Shown here piece by piece: positions 8,356 to 17,278 of a stretch of DNA of 64,000 bases. Source of the DNA: Rossellomorea pakistanensis (GTDB lineage: Bacteria; Bacillota; Bacilli; Bacillales; Bacillaceae_B). Under the pieces are notes generated by a model. It did not search any database, was not told the origin of the DNA, and saw nothing but the letters and a program-made list of their open reading frames with translations. The stretch spans positions 1,178,001 through 1,242,000 of the forward strand of contig NZ_JAFBDZ010000002.1 in assembly GCF_016908495.1 (NCBI RefSeq), written 5' to 3'. The translations under genes and the position numbers were made by a program. Each line of letters opens with the position of its first letter. Position 1 is the first letter of the stretch.

Positions 8356-9924
8356 ATGGAAAACACTATCTACTCATTAATACCACCCCTTTTAGCCATT
8401 TTAATGGTGATTCTGACAAGAAGAGTGCTTCTTTCGTTAGGAGCAGGAATTGTTGCTGCGGCCCTTTTGCTGGCTGAATTTTCACTTACAAAAACCTTCA
8501 CGATCATTTGGGATGCTGTAAAAGGCATTTTTGTTGCTGATGGTGCTCTCAATACCTGGAATGTTTATATTATTTTATTCCTTTTATTGCTTGGGGTCAT
8601 CACAGCTTTTGTTAATATTTCTGGCGGAAGTCGTGCATTTGGAGAGTGGGCAATCAAACGAGTAAAAACTAGAGCGGGTGCTCAAATCATGACGGCGATT
8701 CTAGGTATAATAATTTTTATCGATGATTATTTCAATGCACTAGCCGTTGGACAAGTATCACGCCCAATTACGGATCGTCATCGCATTTCTCGTGCTAAAC
8801 TAGCTTATATCATTGATTCAACATCTGCCCCGATCTGTGTCGTATCACCCATTTCAAGTTGGGGAGCTTATATTATTGGGATCGTAGGAACCATATTAGC
8901 CACACATCAGATTACTGAGTACTCTCCGTTTTCTGCTTTCATTCAAATGATTCCGATGAATATGTATGTATGGGCAACGATTATTATCGTGTTTATAGTT
9001 TCAATAAAAGGAATCGAATTTGGTCAAATGAAGAAGCATGAAGAAAAAGCGATTGAAACTGGGGAAGTATATGATTCTACTAAAGATATTCCTGGTGAGT
9101 TAAAAAATGATTTACCGGTAAGTGATAAAGGAACGGTCGGAGATCTAATCTGGCCAATCATCGCACTTGTTGTAGGTACGGTTGGATCAATGCTGTACAC
9201 TGGATATCAAGCTGTTGGAAAGTTTTCTTTACTTGCTATTTTTGAAAATACGGATGTTGCCGCTTCTCTTCTTTATGGAGGATTAATCGGATTAATTGTA
9301 TCTATCATTTTCTTCGCCATTCAAGTATCGAAAAAAGGTGTGGAAGGAAAAGCCTTTGGTACTGGCTTGATTGAGGGAGTTAAATCAATGCTTCCAGCTG
9401 TTTATATTTTATTATTTGCATGGGTGATTGTCACCTTGATTGATTCGCTGGGAACAGGAGCCTATCTAGCAGGATTAGTGGAACGCTCTAATCTTAATAC
9501 AGGATTCTTACCAGTTATCCTCTTTATTGTCGCAGGAATTATGGCGTTTTCAACTGGTACATCCTGGGGGTCATTTGGAATTTTACTACCGATTGCTGGT
9601 GAAATTGCCGCTACTACGGATGTAGCCATTCTGCTTCCTGCTATGGCTGCTGTATTGGCTGGATCGGTATTCGGAGATCATTGTTCACCAATTTCTGATA
9701 CGACGATAATGTCTTCAACTGGAGCGGGAAGTAACCATATAGATCATGTAGTGACACAGCTACCTTATGCTATCACAGGAGCTATCATTGCATCGGTTGG
9801 ATTCTTACTTTTAGGGTTAACAGAAAGTACACTTATTAGCTTAGCAGCAGTCATCATCATTTTGATTTTGTTTGCCGTATTTGGAAAAAGGAAACAAGTG
9901 CCATCACAATCGTATTCACAGTAA
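8356..9924 (+). CDS. NhaC-family transporter, predicted lysine carrier (LysW type)
   Basis: This 522-residue integral membrane protein with about twelve hydrophobic segments belongs to the NhaC Na+/H+ antiporter superfamily. Family blocks visible include FIDDYFNALAVGQ near residue 120, DSTSAPICVVSPISSWGAY near 155 and FGDHCSPISDTT near 440. By sequence alone it would be called a Na+/H+ antiporter, but the lysine riboswitch directly upstream argues for lysine as substrate; NhaC-type proteins under L-box control have been proposed as lysine importers named LysW. AGGAGGAGG at 8342-8350 is the SD. It is a single-gene transcript closed by a terminator. Confidence 0.85.
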   Translation: MENTIYSLIPPLLAILMVILTRRVLLSLGAGIVAAALLLAEFSLTKTFTIIWDAVKGIFVADGALNTWNVYIILFLLLLGVITAFVNISGGSRAFGEWAIKRVKTRAGAQIMTAILGIIIFIDDYFNALAVGQVSRPITDRHRISRAKLAYIIDSTSAPICVVSPISSWGAYIIGIVGTILATHQITEYSPFSAFIQMIPMNMYVWATIIIVFIVSIKGIEFGQMKKHEEKAIETGEVYDSTKDIPGELKNDLPVSDKGTVGDLIWPIIALVVGTVGSMLYTGYQAVGKFSLLAIFENTDVAASLLYGGLIGLIVSIIFFAIQVSKKGVEGKAFGTGLIEGVKSMLPAVYILLFAWVIVTLIDSLGTGAYLAGLVERSNLNTGFLPVILFIVAGIMAFSTGTSWGSFGILLPIAGEIAATTDVAILLPAMAAVLAGSVFGDHCSPISDTTIMSSTGAGSNHIDHVVTQLPYAITGAIIASVGFLLLGLTESTLISLAAVIIILILFAVFGKRKQVPSQSYSQ

Positions 9925-9934
9925 TTATGTTAAA

Positions 9935-9966
9935 GACAAAGCCTCATTTGGGCTTTGTCTTTTTTC
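9935..9966 (+). terminator. Intrinsic terminator after the NhaC-family gene
   Basis: Perfect 9-bp arms GACAAAGCC and GGCTTTGTC surround a 7-base loop, followed by TTTTTTC. Confidence 0.92.
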
Positions 9967-10102
9967 TAGTCCAAAAGCAAATTTCCTTATAACAAAAATA
10001 AAGAAACTTATCATTGTTAGTGCTTTTTTTACTTCATTTTCAAATTAAGGATATAAGTAAATAGTCCTTATTAAATTAATTATTTTTATTTTTAATAATA
10101 CT

Positions 10103-10131
10103 TTGACAATTGTCCTAGAAGTAGCTATACT
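10103..10131 (+). promoter_or_regulatory. Sigma-A promoter of the NSS transporter-metS operon
   Basis: A consensus -35 box TTGACA (10103-10108) and TATACT (10126-10131) are separated by 17 bases. The leader to the first codon is about 70 bases. The 130 bases before it are AT-rich and contain nothing else recognisable. Confidence 0.75.
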
Positions 10132-10206
10132 ATGTTTAGATTATGTTAAATAATCAGAAAATACAAAAAGTTTCCACAACTATGGAAATAATAGGGGGTA
10201 AAACAA

Positions 10207-11733
10207 ATGGAAAATCGTGCCCAATGGGGAACACGTGCAGGCTTTATTTTAGCTGCTGTCGGGTCAGCTATTGGTTTGGGAAATATTTGGCGGTTTCCTG
10301 CAGTAGCTTATGAAAACGGTGGAGGAGCTTTCTTTATACCTTATCTATTTGCTTTGCTAACTGCCGGAATTCCAATTCTAATAATGGAGTTTACATTAGG
10401 TCATAAGTATCGAGGTTCAGCCCCTTTATCCTTCTTTAGAATGAGTAAAAAAACAGAGTGGATCGGGTGGTGGGGAGTATTTGTTTCATTTGTTATCTCC
10501 ACCTACTATGCGGTTATTATTGCTTGGGCTATATCCTATAGCTACTTTTCATTTAACCTGAGCTGGGGTTCAGATACTGAGGGGTTCTTATTTAATGATT
10601 ATTTGAATCTTACAGTATCACCTGGTGAAGCTGGTAGCCTTGTTCCAGGAGTACTCATTCCACTTGTTCTTGTATGGATTGTCACCTTAGGGGTTCTTTT
10701 CAAAGGGGTCAAAAAAGGGATTGAAAGAGCAAATAAAATCTTCATTCCAACCTTGGTAGTTTTATTTCTAATAATAGTAGTTCGTGCTCTAACACTTCCA
10801 GGAGCACTAGATGGTTTAGATAATTTCTTTAAACCGAATTTTGATGCTTTAACATCTCCTTCGGTATGGGTAGCAGCATATGGACAAATTTTCTTTAGTT
10901 TATCGGTTTGCTTTGCAATTATGATTACTTATTCTAGTTATTTACCTAAAAAATCAGATATAACAAACAATGCCTTTATCACTGGTTTTAGTAACTCTGG
11001 ATTTGAGTTATTAGCTGGTATTGGTGTATTTGCTGCTTTAGGTTTTATGGCTAATCAAGCAGGTGTACCAGTAAGTGAAGTAGTGAGCGGTGGAGTGGGG
11101 TTAGCATTTGTTGTTTTCCCACAAATAATAAATGAGTTTCCAGCTCTTAATGGATTGTTCGGGTTCTTATTCTTCGCTTCACTTGTCCTTGCCGGCTTAT
11201 CTTCTTTGATTTCGATTTCAGAGACATATGTTGCTGGGATTTCAGAGAAGTTAGGACTTTCGCGTACTAAAGCGGTAGCTGTTGGTGGAGGACTTGCAGC
11301 TTTGATTTCATTATTATTTGCAACTCAAGGCGGCTTATTCTTCCTTGATGCAGCTGATTATTTTATTAATCAGTTCGGGGTAGCATTCGTAGGACTTGTC
11401 GAAGTTGTGGCTATTGCTTGGTTCTTACGTAAACTAAGTAACCTGCAAACACATGCCAATGAAATTTCGGATATCCCTCTTGGCGGATGGTGGAAAGCAT
11501 GTTTAGGCGTAATCACGCCGCTCGTCTTGGGTTATATGATGTTTGGACTTTTCAAACAAAACTTACTTAAAGAATTTGAGACTGAGACAGGTAACTATGA
11601 AGGCTACAGTGATAGCTTTATCCTATACGGAGGCTGGTTTGTTGCTGGCTTTGCATTATTAGCAGGTATCCTAATTGTCTTCAAACGCTGGAATGCGAAA
11701 ACAGAAGCTGATAGCTACAAGGAGGTAAGCTAA
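10207..11733 (+). CDS. Sodium-dependent NSS (SNF) family amino acid transporter
   Basis: This 508-residue protein of the neurotransmitter:sodium symporter family has about twelve membrane segments. The substrate and sodium site signature at the N-terminus, GSAIGLGNIWRFPAVAYENG, is intact (residues 17-36). The family imports amino acids with sodium; a MetS-like small subunit encoded immediately downstream suggests a MetP-type carrier for methionine, alanine or a related neutral amino acid. That substrate is an inference from context. AGGGGGT just before the ATG is the SD. Promoter, two genes and terminator form a closed two-gene unit. Confidence 0.9.
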   Translation: MENRAQWGTRAGFILAAVGSAIGLGNIWRFPAVAYENGGGAFFIPYLFALLTAGIPILIMEFTLGHKYRGSAPLSFFRMSKKTEWIGWWGVFVSFVISTYYAVIIAWAISYSYFSFNLSWGSDTEGFLFNDYLNLTVSPGEAGSLVPGVLIPLVLVWIVTLGVLFKGVKKGIERANKIFIPTLVVLFLIIVVRALTLPGALDGLDNFFKPNFDALTSPSVWVAAYGQIFFSLSVCFAIMITYSSYLPKKSDITNNAFITGFSNSGFELLAGIGVFAALGFMANQAGVPVSEVVSGGVGLAFVVFPQIINEFPALNGLFGFLFFASLVLAGLSSLISISETYVAGISEKLGLSRTKAVAVGGGLAALISLLFATQGGLFFLDAADYFINQFGVAFVGLVEVVAIAWFLRKLSNLQTHANEISDIPLGGWWKACLGVITPLVLGYMMFGLFKQNLLKEFETETGNYEGYSDSFILYGGWFVAGFALLAGILIVFKRWNAKTEADSYKEVS

Positions 11734-11734
11734 T

Positions 11735-11833
11735 ATGTCTGGTAGTGCGATTGTTATGATGATTGTAGGGATGTTAGTAATTTGGGGAGGATTAGCAGTA
11801 AGTATAGCTAATGCCGTAAAAAAATCTAAATAA
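11735..11833 (+). CDS. MetS-like small subunit of the NSS transporter
   Basis: This short gene encodes 32 residues: one membrane helix (AIVMMIVGMLVIWGGLAV) followed by the basic tail NAVKKSK. It starts one base after the transporter stop, with AAGGAGGT placed in the last codons of that gene. Small one-helix proteins encoded directly after NSS genes (the MetS partner of MetP in Corynebacterium) are needed for transport activity there. The tight coupling and shape support the same role. It is easy to miss because of its size. Confidence 0.85.
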   Translation: MSGSAIVMMIVGMLVIWGGLAVSIANAVKKSK

Positions 11834-11836
11834 TAC

Positions 11837-11870
11837 AAAAGGGATGCCCAATGGTTAGGGCATCCCTTTT
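11837..11870. terminator. Bidirectional terminator between metS-like gene and lytH
   Basis: Arms AAAAGGGATGCCC and GGGCATCCCTTTT form a 13-bp stem. It has T on one side and A on the other, so it can serve both the rightward transporter operon and the leftward lytH gene, whose last codon overlaps it. Confidence 0.9.
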
Positions 11871-12861
11871 ATCTATTCTTTCTATCTTGCCTTTCCCAAA
11901 TTTTTAAGTAAGGGTAGGGATCAAATGACCATTCTGTTCTACCATTGTCTTTATACATTCCATAGTGAAGATGGGGAGGGAATTTTCCAGAAGTTCCTGG
12001 AGGTCCATACCCTGAACTTCCGACTCCTCCAATTTTCATACCTGGTTCTACTGTTTGCCCAAGCTTCAATTCTTTACTGAAACCGCTTAAATGAGCAAAA
12101 TAATGATAAGTATTATTGATATCCCTTATTCCAATTCTCCATCCACCGTAACGATTCCAGCCTTTCATTTCAACAATTCCATAGCAGGTTGATCGAACAG
12201 GGACGCCATAATCTGCAAAGATGTCAGTTCCTTCATGAATTCTTCTTCCTCCCCAACCACGTGCATCTCCCCAGGTATTGTTATAGCTAAAGTTATGGCC
12301 TAATGGCAAAGGGAAGGTTTTCTGATTGAGATCTAATTTTCCGTAAGTTTTATATAATTTTGCTTTTCCCATGATGATACTAACGGTTTTATCCCGTTTA
12401 TAATGCTTCCATAGAGCAATTCGAAAGTTATCATCATAGACTCCAAATTGTAAGAGATAGTCAGCAAATGTAGCTAGGATATCCTCGTCATTTAATCGAT
12501 CGGCTTTTCCATCCCCATTTCCATCTTTCCCAACCCCATTAAATAAGGCAATTGATCCTTTATTTTGGTCATCCTGATTAGGGTTCTCTGCTCCGCTCCA
12601 TTCCTCTGTTGTGTAGCGAATGGAAATAACTCCTTTAGGTTCAGGGATGTCTTTACGAGATAAGCGTAAACTTCTTTCATATTGATCAACAGCTGCAAGG
12701 TAATACCATGGTATTTGTGTTGCTGCCTCCATTTTTTGAAAAAGCTCCATCCGTTTTTTTAACATTTCTTCGTCTGAAATTTTTTGTTCTGCAAATATAG
12801 ATGAAGGTTTTATAATTATAGCGGTTAATAAACAAAGTATGAAAAACCATTTTTTAAACAA
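11869..12861 (-). CDS. lytH: LytH (YunA), sporulation L-Ala-D-Glu endopeptidase, M23 family
   Basis: This 330-residue exported peptidase has a signal peptide at residues 1-24 and an M23 domain at its C-terminus. Zinc and catalytic residues are visible: His209 and Asp213 (HEGTD), His257 (FAHL) and the pair His297/His299 (HLHYG). In B. subtilis LytH trims spore cortex peptidoglycan side chains to single L-alanine and is made late in the mother cell; the same position next to yunB and lipA supports the assignment. The start is TTG, seven bases after AAAGGATGG. It is divergent from lipA and convergent with the metS-like gene. Confidence 0.9.
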   Translation of the reverse strand: MFKKWFFILCLLTAIIIKPSSIFAEQKISDEEMLKKRMELFQKMEAATQIPWYYLAAVDQYERSLRLSRKDIPEPKGVISIRYTTEEWSGAENPNQDDQNKGSIALFNGVGKDGNGDGKADRLNDEDILATFADYLLQFGVYDDNFRIALWKHYKRDKTVSIIMGKAKLYKTYGKLDLNQKTFPLPLGHNFSYNNTWGDARGWGGRRIHEGTDIFADYGVPVRSTCYGIVEMKGWNRYGGWRIGIRDINNTYHYFAHLSGFSKELKLGQTVEPGMKIGGVGSSGYGPPGTSGKFPPHLHYGMYKDNGRTEWSFDPYPYLKIWERQDRKNR

Positions 12862-13134
12862 ATGCTACCATCCTTTCAAGAAGACCTATCATTATTTTGT
12901 AACAGCACCGGAAATTCATTAATATCAATAAATGGAAATAATATTTGGCAATATTGAATGCTTGTTTTCATTTTTTTAGTATGATAAAGTGACTAGAGAA
13001 GTTTTTTTGAAGATCAAGGACTATTTACATAGAAATGCATATAGATTTCCCCAGATGACTGTAAATGGAACTGGGATGAAAGCGTTTCACTCTATTTGCT
13101 TTACTAATGAAAATCAAGGAATGGAGATGAAATT

Positions 13135-14052
13135 ATGAGTAAAAAAGAAGAACATATTCGTAAGCCGGATTGGCTCAAAATAAAACTCAATACCAATGAT
13201 AATTATATGGGCCTTAAGAAAATGATGAGAGAAAACAATCTTCACACAGTTTGTGAAGAAGCAAGATGCCCAAATATTCATGAGTGCTGGGGAACGAGAA
13301 GAACAGCTACTTTTATGATTCTCGGAGATGTTTGTACAAGAGCTTGTCGCTTTTGTGCTGTAAAGACAGGACTTCCTAATGAGTTAGATTTGAAAGAGCC
13401 AGAACGAGTAGCCGATTCCGTTCAACTTATGAACTTAAAACATGTGGTAGTAACTGCTGTTGCTCGTGACGATTTAAAAGATGGTGGATCTCAAGTATTT
13501 GCCGAAACTGTGCGTGCGATCCGTCGCAAAAATCCATTTACAACGATTGAAGTTCTACCTTCTGATATGGGAGGGGTTTTTGATAACATTAAAACGTTAA
13601 TGGACGCCAAACCTGATATTATGAATTATAATGTTGAAACCGTGCGTCGTTTGACTCCAAGAGTTCGTGCCCGTGCTACATATGATCGTACACTAGAGTT
13701 CTTAAGTCGAGCCAAAGATCTACAACCAGATATTCCTACGAAATCAAGTATCATGGTTGGATTAGGTGAAACAAAAGAAGAAATCATTGAAACAATGGAC
13801 GATCTACGTGCAAGCAACGTTGATATTATGGCTATCGGTCAATATTTACAACCAACCAAAAAACACTTAAAAGTGCAAAAATACTATCATCCAGATGAAT
13901 TTGCTGAATTAAGAAAAATTGCGATTGAAAAAGGCTTTAGTCATTGTGAAGCTGGTCCGCTCGTTCGATCTTCTTACCATGCAGATGAGCAGGTAAATGC
14001 AGCAGCGAAAGCGAAGCAAGCACAAGGTGAAAAAGAAGCCCAAAACGCATAA
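13135..14052 (+). CDS. lipA: Lipoyl synthase LipA
   Basis: This 305-residue radical SAM enzyme inserts two sulfur atoms into protein-bound octanoyl groups to make lipoyl cofactors. Both clusters are accounted for: Cys40, Cys45 and Cys51 (auxiliary 4Fe-4S that donates sulfur) and Cys67, Cys71 and Cys74 (SAM cluster, CTRACRFC). A C-terminal [10 protein letters not shown] segment holds the conserved serine pair. AATGGAGATG is the SD region. It is monocistronic with a strong terminator and depends on Fe-S assembly proteins also encoded in this window. Confidence 0.97.
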   Translation: MSKKEEHIRKPDWLKIKLNTNDNYMGLKKMMRENNLHTVCEEARCPNIHECWGTRRTATFMILGDVCTRACRFCAVKTGLPNELDLKEPERVADSVQLMNLKHVVVTAVARDDLKDGGSQVFAETVRAIRRKNPFTTIEVLPSDMGGVFDNIKTLMDAKPDIMNYNVETVRRLTPRVRARATYDRTLEFLSRAKDLQPDIPTKSSIMVGLGETKEEIIETMDDLRASNVDIMAIGQYLQPTKKHLKVQKYYHPDEFAELRKIAIEKGFSHCEAGPLVRSSYHADEQVNAAAKAKQAQGEKEAQNA

Positions 14053-14081
14053 AACGAAATTTCATCTAAAGTAATTTATAG

Positions 14082-14123
14082 AGGACTAATCTAAAGGGGC
14101 CGCCTTTGGATTAGTCCTTTTTT
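14082..14123 (+). terminator. Intrinsic terminator after lipA
   Basis: A 15-bp stem (AGGACTAATC-AAAGG with CCTTT-GATTAGTCCT) has a short GC loop and a T run at 14118-14123. Confidence 0.92.
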
Positions 14124-14157
14124 AAAACTGATGGTTTGATTTCTTCCCACTATTCAT

Positions 14158-14868
14158 TTAGTTTCCAGTGGTATCGTTTCGTTTCTGCTGACGATCATGA
14201 TTGGTACGGTGAACATCATCGTCTTGTAATTCATATTTATCGCCTATCATTTCACCATTAGGGTTTTCGCCGGCATCCACATTTCTACCTTGTGGTGAGC
14301 TATCGAGCATTAAGTCAATTGTGTCACCAATGGCAGTGCTTGCATTATCTACATTTGCACCCATTGAAGCAAGATTTTCGACGTCTCTCATGAGAGCTGG
14401 GTCATCTGTTACATAAACATGGTACCAGCGAGGTACTACGGATAATGCTGTTTTCTTAACTTGATCGGCGATTTCAAATCGAGCTTTCTCATCTTTTTCT
14501 CCTGTTTTGTAGGAGATAAGTACTTCTTCACCCGTAACGAGCGTTGCACAATCATCTACATTAGGTAAAGAAACACTCATTTTACTAATGGCGTCAGCTA
14601 CTTTTTCACGGTCAAGCGTGTACATATTTTCGGTTGAAATGTTTTCTCCCATTATTGGGCTTTTTTGATGACGAACATAGCCGAATCGTTTTGTACGATC
14701 TTGCCCGTTTGTGTCATTTTCGTTATTATAAAGCTCTTCTCGGTCACTCACGTTAATCGAGTTTCCATTGTCATGGAATAGTTCACCTGTTGCCGCACCA
14801 TTATTGTTACAGCCAGCACCGATGATGGTTAGCCCGATTACACTTATGGTAAGAATGGATTTATTCAA
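14158..14868 (-). CDS. yutC: YhcN/YlaJ family sporulation lipoprotein YutC
   Basis: This 236-residue lipoprotein has an N-terminal hydrophobic stretch ending in the lipobox IGAGC, then an Asn/Asp-rich linker and a C-terminal domain of the YhcN/YlaJ sporulation lipoprotein family (about residues 85-185). Such lipoproteins are found in spore membranes; the molecular role is not defined. The TTG at 14868 is taken as start because GAGGAGGTG lies at optimal distance, rather than a further-upstream in-frame codon at 14901 that would put the SD inside the gene. The location between lipA and yutD equals that in B. subtilis. Confidence 0.87.
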   Translation of the reverse strand: MNKSILTISVIGLTIIGAGCNNNGAATGELFHDNGNSINVSDREELYNNENDTNGQDRTKRFGYVRHQKSPIMGENISTENMYTLDREKVADAISKMSVSLPNVDDCATLVTGEEVLISYKTGEKDEKARFEIADQVKKTALSVVPRWYHVYVTDDPALMRDVENLASMGANVDNASTAIGDTIDLMLDSSPQGRNVDAGENPNGEMIGDKYELQDDDVHRTNHDRQQKRNDTTGN

Positions 14869-14981
14869 TATAAACACCTCCTCTTTTTTTAGAATGACCA
14901 CTATTTTTACATTTCCTCTTAGTAATTAATGGGCAATCAGTTATAATTTATAGTAAGGATGAAAGAAAGCAGGTGAAGTGT

Positions 14982-15257
14982 ATGATTACGATAGGTCAAG
15001 TTCAGTATGAAATTATGGAAGAGTTTAGAGAAGGATTTAACGAAGAGGCATTCTTAGGCCGTTATAGTGATATATTAACAAAGTATGATTATATTTTAGG
15101 CGATTGGGGTTATGGGCAATTACGTTTAAAAGGATTTTTTGAAGATCAAAATCCTAAATCCACTTTTGATACAAAAATCAGTACCGTGAAAGATTATCTT
15201 TATGAATACTGTAATTTTGGGTGTGCTTACTTCATTCTGAAAAAAGTTTCAAAATAA
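14982..15257 (+). CDS. yutD: DUF1027 protein YutD
   Basis: This 91-residue acidic cytoplasmic protein of the DUF1027/YutD family has unknown function. Conserved stretches are FREGFNEEAFLGRYSDIL and YDYILGDWGYGQLRLKGF. The ATG at 14982 is preferred over a GTG at 14973 because AGGTGA at 14971-14976 is then a properly spaced SD. It is followed by a palindrome that doubles as terminator. Confidence 0.87.
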   Translation: MITIGQVQYEIMEEFREGFNEEAFLGRYSDILTKYDYILGDWGYGQLRLKGFFEDQNPKSTFDTKISTVKDYLYEYCNFGCAYFILKKVSK

Positions 15258-15285
15258 ATGCTGCTTTACTACTTTAAACTGTTCG

Positions 15286-15333
15286 AGAACCGTCCCTCAC
15301 CACTTTAATGTGGTAAAGGACGGTTCTTTTTTT
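15286..15333 (+). terminator. GGGACGGTTCTCG-family palindrome, copy 2, serving as yutD terminator
   Basis: AGAACCGTCC (15286-15295) pairs with GGACGGTTCT (15318-15327), with an inner ACCAC/GTGGT stem, then a run of T to 15333. The arms are shorter than in the other copies but clearly of the same family; here the T run makes it an effective terminator for yutD. Confidence 0.8.
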
Positions 15334-15394
15334 AGGTAGTTAAGATAGTTTAGAATGCTTGATAGAAAGGTTTATTATTTGGCGAGAGTAAGCC

Positions 15395-15476
15395 CTTAGC
15401 TTCACGAGAATGTGTTTGATACTTGATGTTGGCGAACTTAGCCTTTCATCTTCTATACGAAGCGATCCCGCTTTTC
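15395..15476. repeat. Remnant of the large dispersed hairpin repeat (family B)
   Basis: This stretch contains GGCGAACTTAGCCTTTCATC (15434-15453) followed by a diverged version of the GCGCTTCCGCTTTTC end motif. Both motifs recur in order at 17408 onwards and 22431 onwards. The large central hairpin is lost here. It lies between the convergent yutD and DUF3055 genes and ends immediately next to the stop codon of the latter. Confidence 0.7.
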
Positions 15477-15477
15477 T

Positions 15478-15744
15478 TCACACAATTTCATTTAGAAATG
15501 ATCGTAATTCATCTCCTTCTCCATCCGTTAACTTAAAAATGCTCTCCAAGTAGCCTTCTTCTTCAAGGTCATCGCGACCAATAATGGCAAATCGATTTCC
15601 TTGTAAATCTAATACTAAATGTTTCCCGTAATATCGATCAGTCTGAACAACAGCTAAATCGAATCGTTGCTGTTCTCCCATAAAGCTGACAAAGCGAGTG
15701 CGCGTATCTTCAATATCATCGTACAAAAAAAATCGTTCAGTCAT
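15478..15744 (-). CDS. DUF3055 (SAV0927-like) protein
   Basis: This 88-residue acidic cytoplasmic protein of the DUF3055 family is widespread in Bacillales and of unknown function. Recognisable stretches are the N-terminal FFLYDDIEDTRTRFVSF and the core GKHLVLDLQGNRFAIIG. GGAGAAAA upstream on the minus strand gives the SD. It is a single gene convergent with yutD. Confidence 0.8.
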   Translation of the reverse strand: MTERFFLYDDIEDTRTRFVSFMGEQQRFDLAVVQTDRYYGKHLVLDLQGNRFAIIGRDDLEEEGYLESIFKLTDGEGDELRSFLNEIV

Positions 15745-15912
15745 TTTTCTCCTCCAAAATATGATATGTTTTTAGGAAGTGTATTAAAATAGAATGCCAT
15801 AATATCATTTCCAATTTCATTTAAGTGTAGCAGGATGACCTCATTCTTTCAAAACTTGATCATCAGTATGATAAAATAGAGAATGAATGAATATAAGTTG
15901 AGGTGTTAATAC

Positions 15913-16350
15913 GTGTATTTTGTGGACAGAGAAAAAATTGAAAAGACATTACAATATATGGAACAACAAATGAGCCTATTGGAAGAAAAAAAACAATGGC
16001 ATTCCCCAATAGAAAAATTAGCACTTGAAAGAATCGGACATGTCATCATTGAATCAATTTTAGATGTAGGCAATAGTATGATTGACGGATTTATTATGAG
16101 AGATCCAGGAAGCTATGAAGACATTATTGACATTCTTTTAGATGAAAGAGTCATCTCGGAGGAAATGAGTTCAAACCTTAAGATTGTCATCTCTCTTCGA
16201 AAGCCCCTTGTTCAAGAGTACATTTCGATAGATGGCATAGCTGTCGAGGAAACGCTCCAGAGTCAGTTAGGTATTCTAAAGTTGTTTCCGAAAAAGGTAA
16301 GAACGTACCTACACGACGAGTTAGGGCCCGTTTCAGCGTTTAAAAACTAA
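15913..16350 (+). CDS. yutE: DUF86 / HepT-like protein YutE
   Basis: This 145-residue helical protein of the DUF86 family (HEPN superfamily, HepT-like) matches B. subtilis YutE in size and position before yutF. In HepT toxins an R-x4-H-x-Y motif near the C-terminus is the RNase active site; here the equivalent stretch reads RKPLVQEY (residues 96-103), so the His is replaced by Gln and catalytic activity is unlikely. No MNT nucleotidyltransferase antitoxin gene lies beside it. The start is GTG with GAGGTG upstream. It is probably a domesticated, housekeeping version. Confidence 0.85.
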   Translation: MYFVDREKIEKTLQYMEQQMSLLEEKKQWHSPIEKLALERIGHVIIESILDVGNSMIDGFIMRDPGSYEDIIDILLDERVISEEMSSNLKIVISLRKPLVQEYISIDGIAVEETLQSQLGILKLFPKKVRTYLHDELGPVSAFKN

Positions 16351-16389
16351 AACATTACAATAAACATCAAAGTATTACAGGAGGCCAAC

Positions 16390-17154
16390 ATGAAGGAGTA
16401 CAAAGGTTATTTAATTGATTTAGATGGAACGATGTATCGAGGGAAAGAAAAAATTGAAGCAGCAGGGGATTTCGTACATCGCTTAAAGGCAAAAGGGCTT
16501 CCCTATTTATTTGTCACCAATAATTCATCTCGAAGACCTGATCAAGTAGCTCAGAAACTGGCTGATTTTGATATTCCAGCTGAACCTCATCAAGTGTTTA
16601 CCACTTCAATGGCGACAGCTAACTTTATCTCTGAAAAAAAACCAAATGCAACCGCATATGTCATCGGTGAGGAGGGAATTCAAATGGCCCTCAAAGAAAA
16701 AGGAATTGTTCTCGTCGAAGACCAACCAGATTTCGTTGTCGTGGGGCTTGATCGTTCAATAAACTATGAAAAACTGGCACTTGGTTGTTTAGGAGTTCGA
16801 AATGGGGCCACCTTCATATCAACAAATGGAGATATTGCGATTCCTACAGAAAGGGGTTTATTACCAGGTAACGGTTCTATAACTTCAGTCATCACAGTTT
16901 CGACTCAAACGAATCCGATCTTCATTGGCAAACCTGAATCGATTATTATGGAGCAGGCTCAAGAGGTGCTTGGTGTCCCAAAAGAAGAAACGTTAATGGT
17001 TGGGGATAATTATGATACCGATATTCTTGCTGGCATTAACGCTGGTCTGGATACACTATTAGTTCATACAGGAGTAACAACTGTCGAGCATTTACAAAAC
17101 AAAAAAATTCAACCTACTTACACCATATCTTCGTTGGAGGACTGGATTATTTAA
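16390..17154 (+). CDS. yutF: HAD-family (NagD-type) phosphatase YutF
   Basis: This 254-residue haloacid dehalogenase-family hydrolase of the NagD/class IIA type has a large cap between motifs. Motif I is DLDGTMY (nucleophile Asp and acid Asp), motif II is FVTNNSSR, the lysine of motif III is in FIGKPE and motif IV is GDNYDTDI. It probably removes phosphate from small cytoplasmic phospho-compounds; the physiological substrate is not known. AGGAGG lies seven bases before ATG. It is 39 bases after yutE and likely shares its transcript, ending at the terminator after it. Confidence 0.9.
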   Translation: MKEYKGYLIDLDGTMYRGKEKIEAAGDFVHRLKAKGLPYLFVTNNSSRRPDQVAQKLADFDIPAEPHQVFTTSMATANFISEKKPNATAYVIGEEGIQMALKEKGIVLVEDQPDFVVVGLDRSINYEKLALGCLGVRNGATFISTNGDIAIPTERGLLPGNGSITSVITVSTQTNPIFIGKPESIIMEQAQEVLGVPKEETLMVGDNYDTDILAGINAGLDTLLVHTGVTTVEHLQNKKIQPTYTISSLEDWII

Positions 17155-17221
17155 AAAAAGTCCGATCCCATAGACAATCACTGAATTCTAGGTGAATGTC
17201 TTGTGGGATCGAACTTTTTTA
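17155..17221 (+). terminator. Intrinsic terminator after yutF
   Basis: A long imperfect stem (AGT-CGATCCCA with TGGGATCG-ACT, extended inwards by ACA and CAC pairs) is followed by TTTTTT. Confidence 0.85.
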
Positions 17222-17278
17222 ATAGGAATAAGAGTGTGATATTTTTTCGAGTTGCAGTAAGGCTTATCAGTGGCAAGT

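Noticed and set aside
13077-13089. cre-like TGAAAGCGTTTCA before lipA
   Set aside because: It is a good inverted repeat but one base shorter than a cre site, and lipA is not a usual CcpA target, so it is probably chance.
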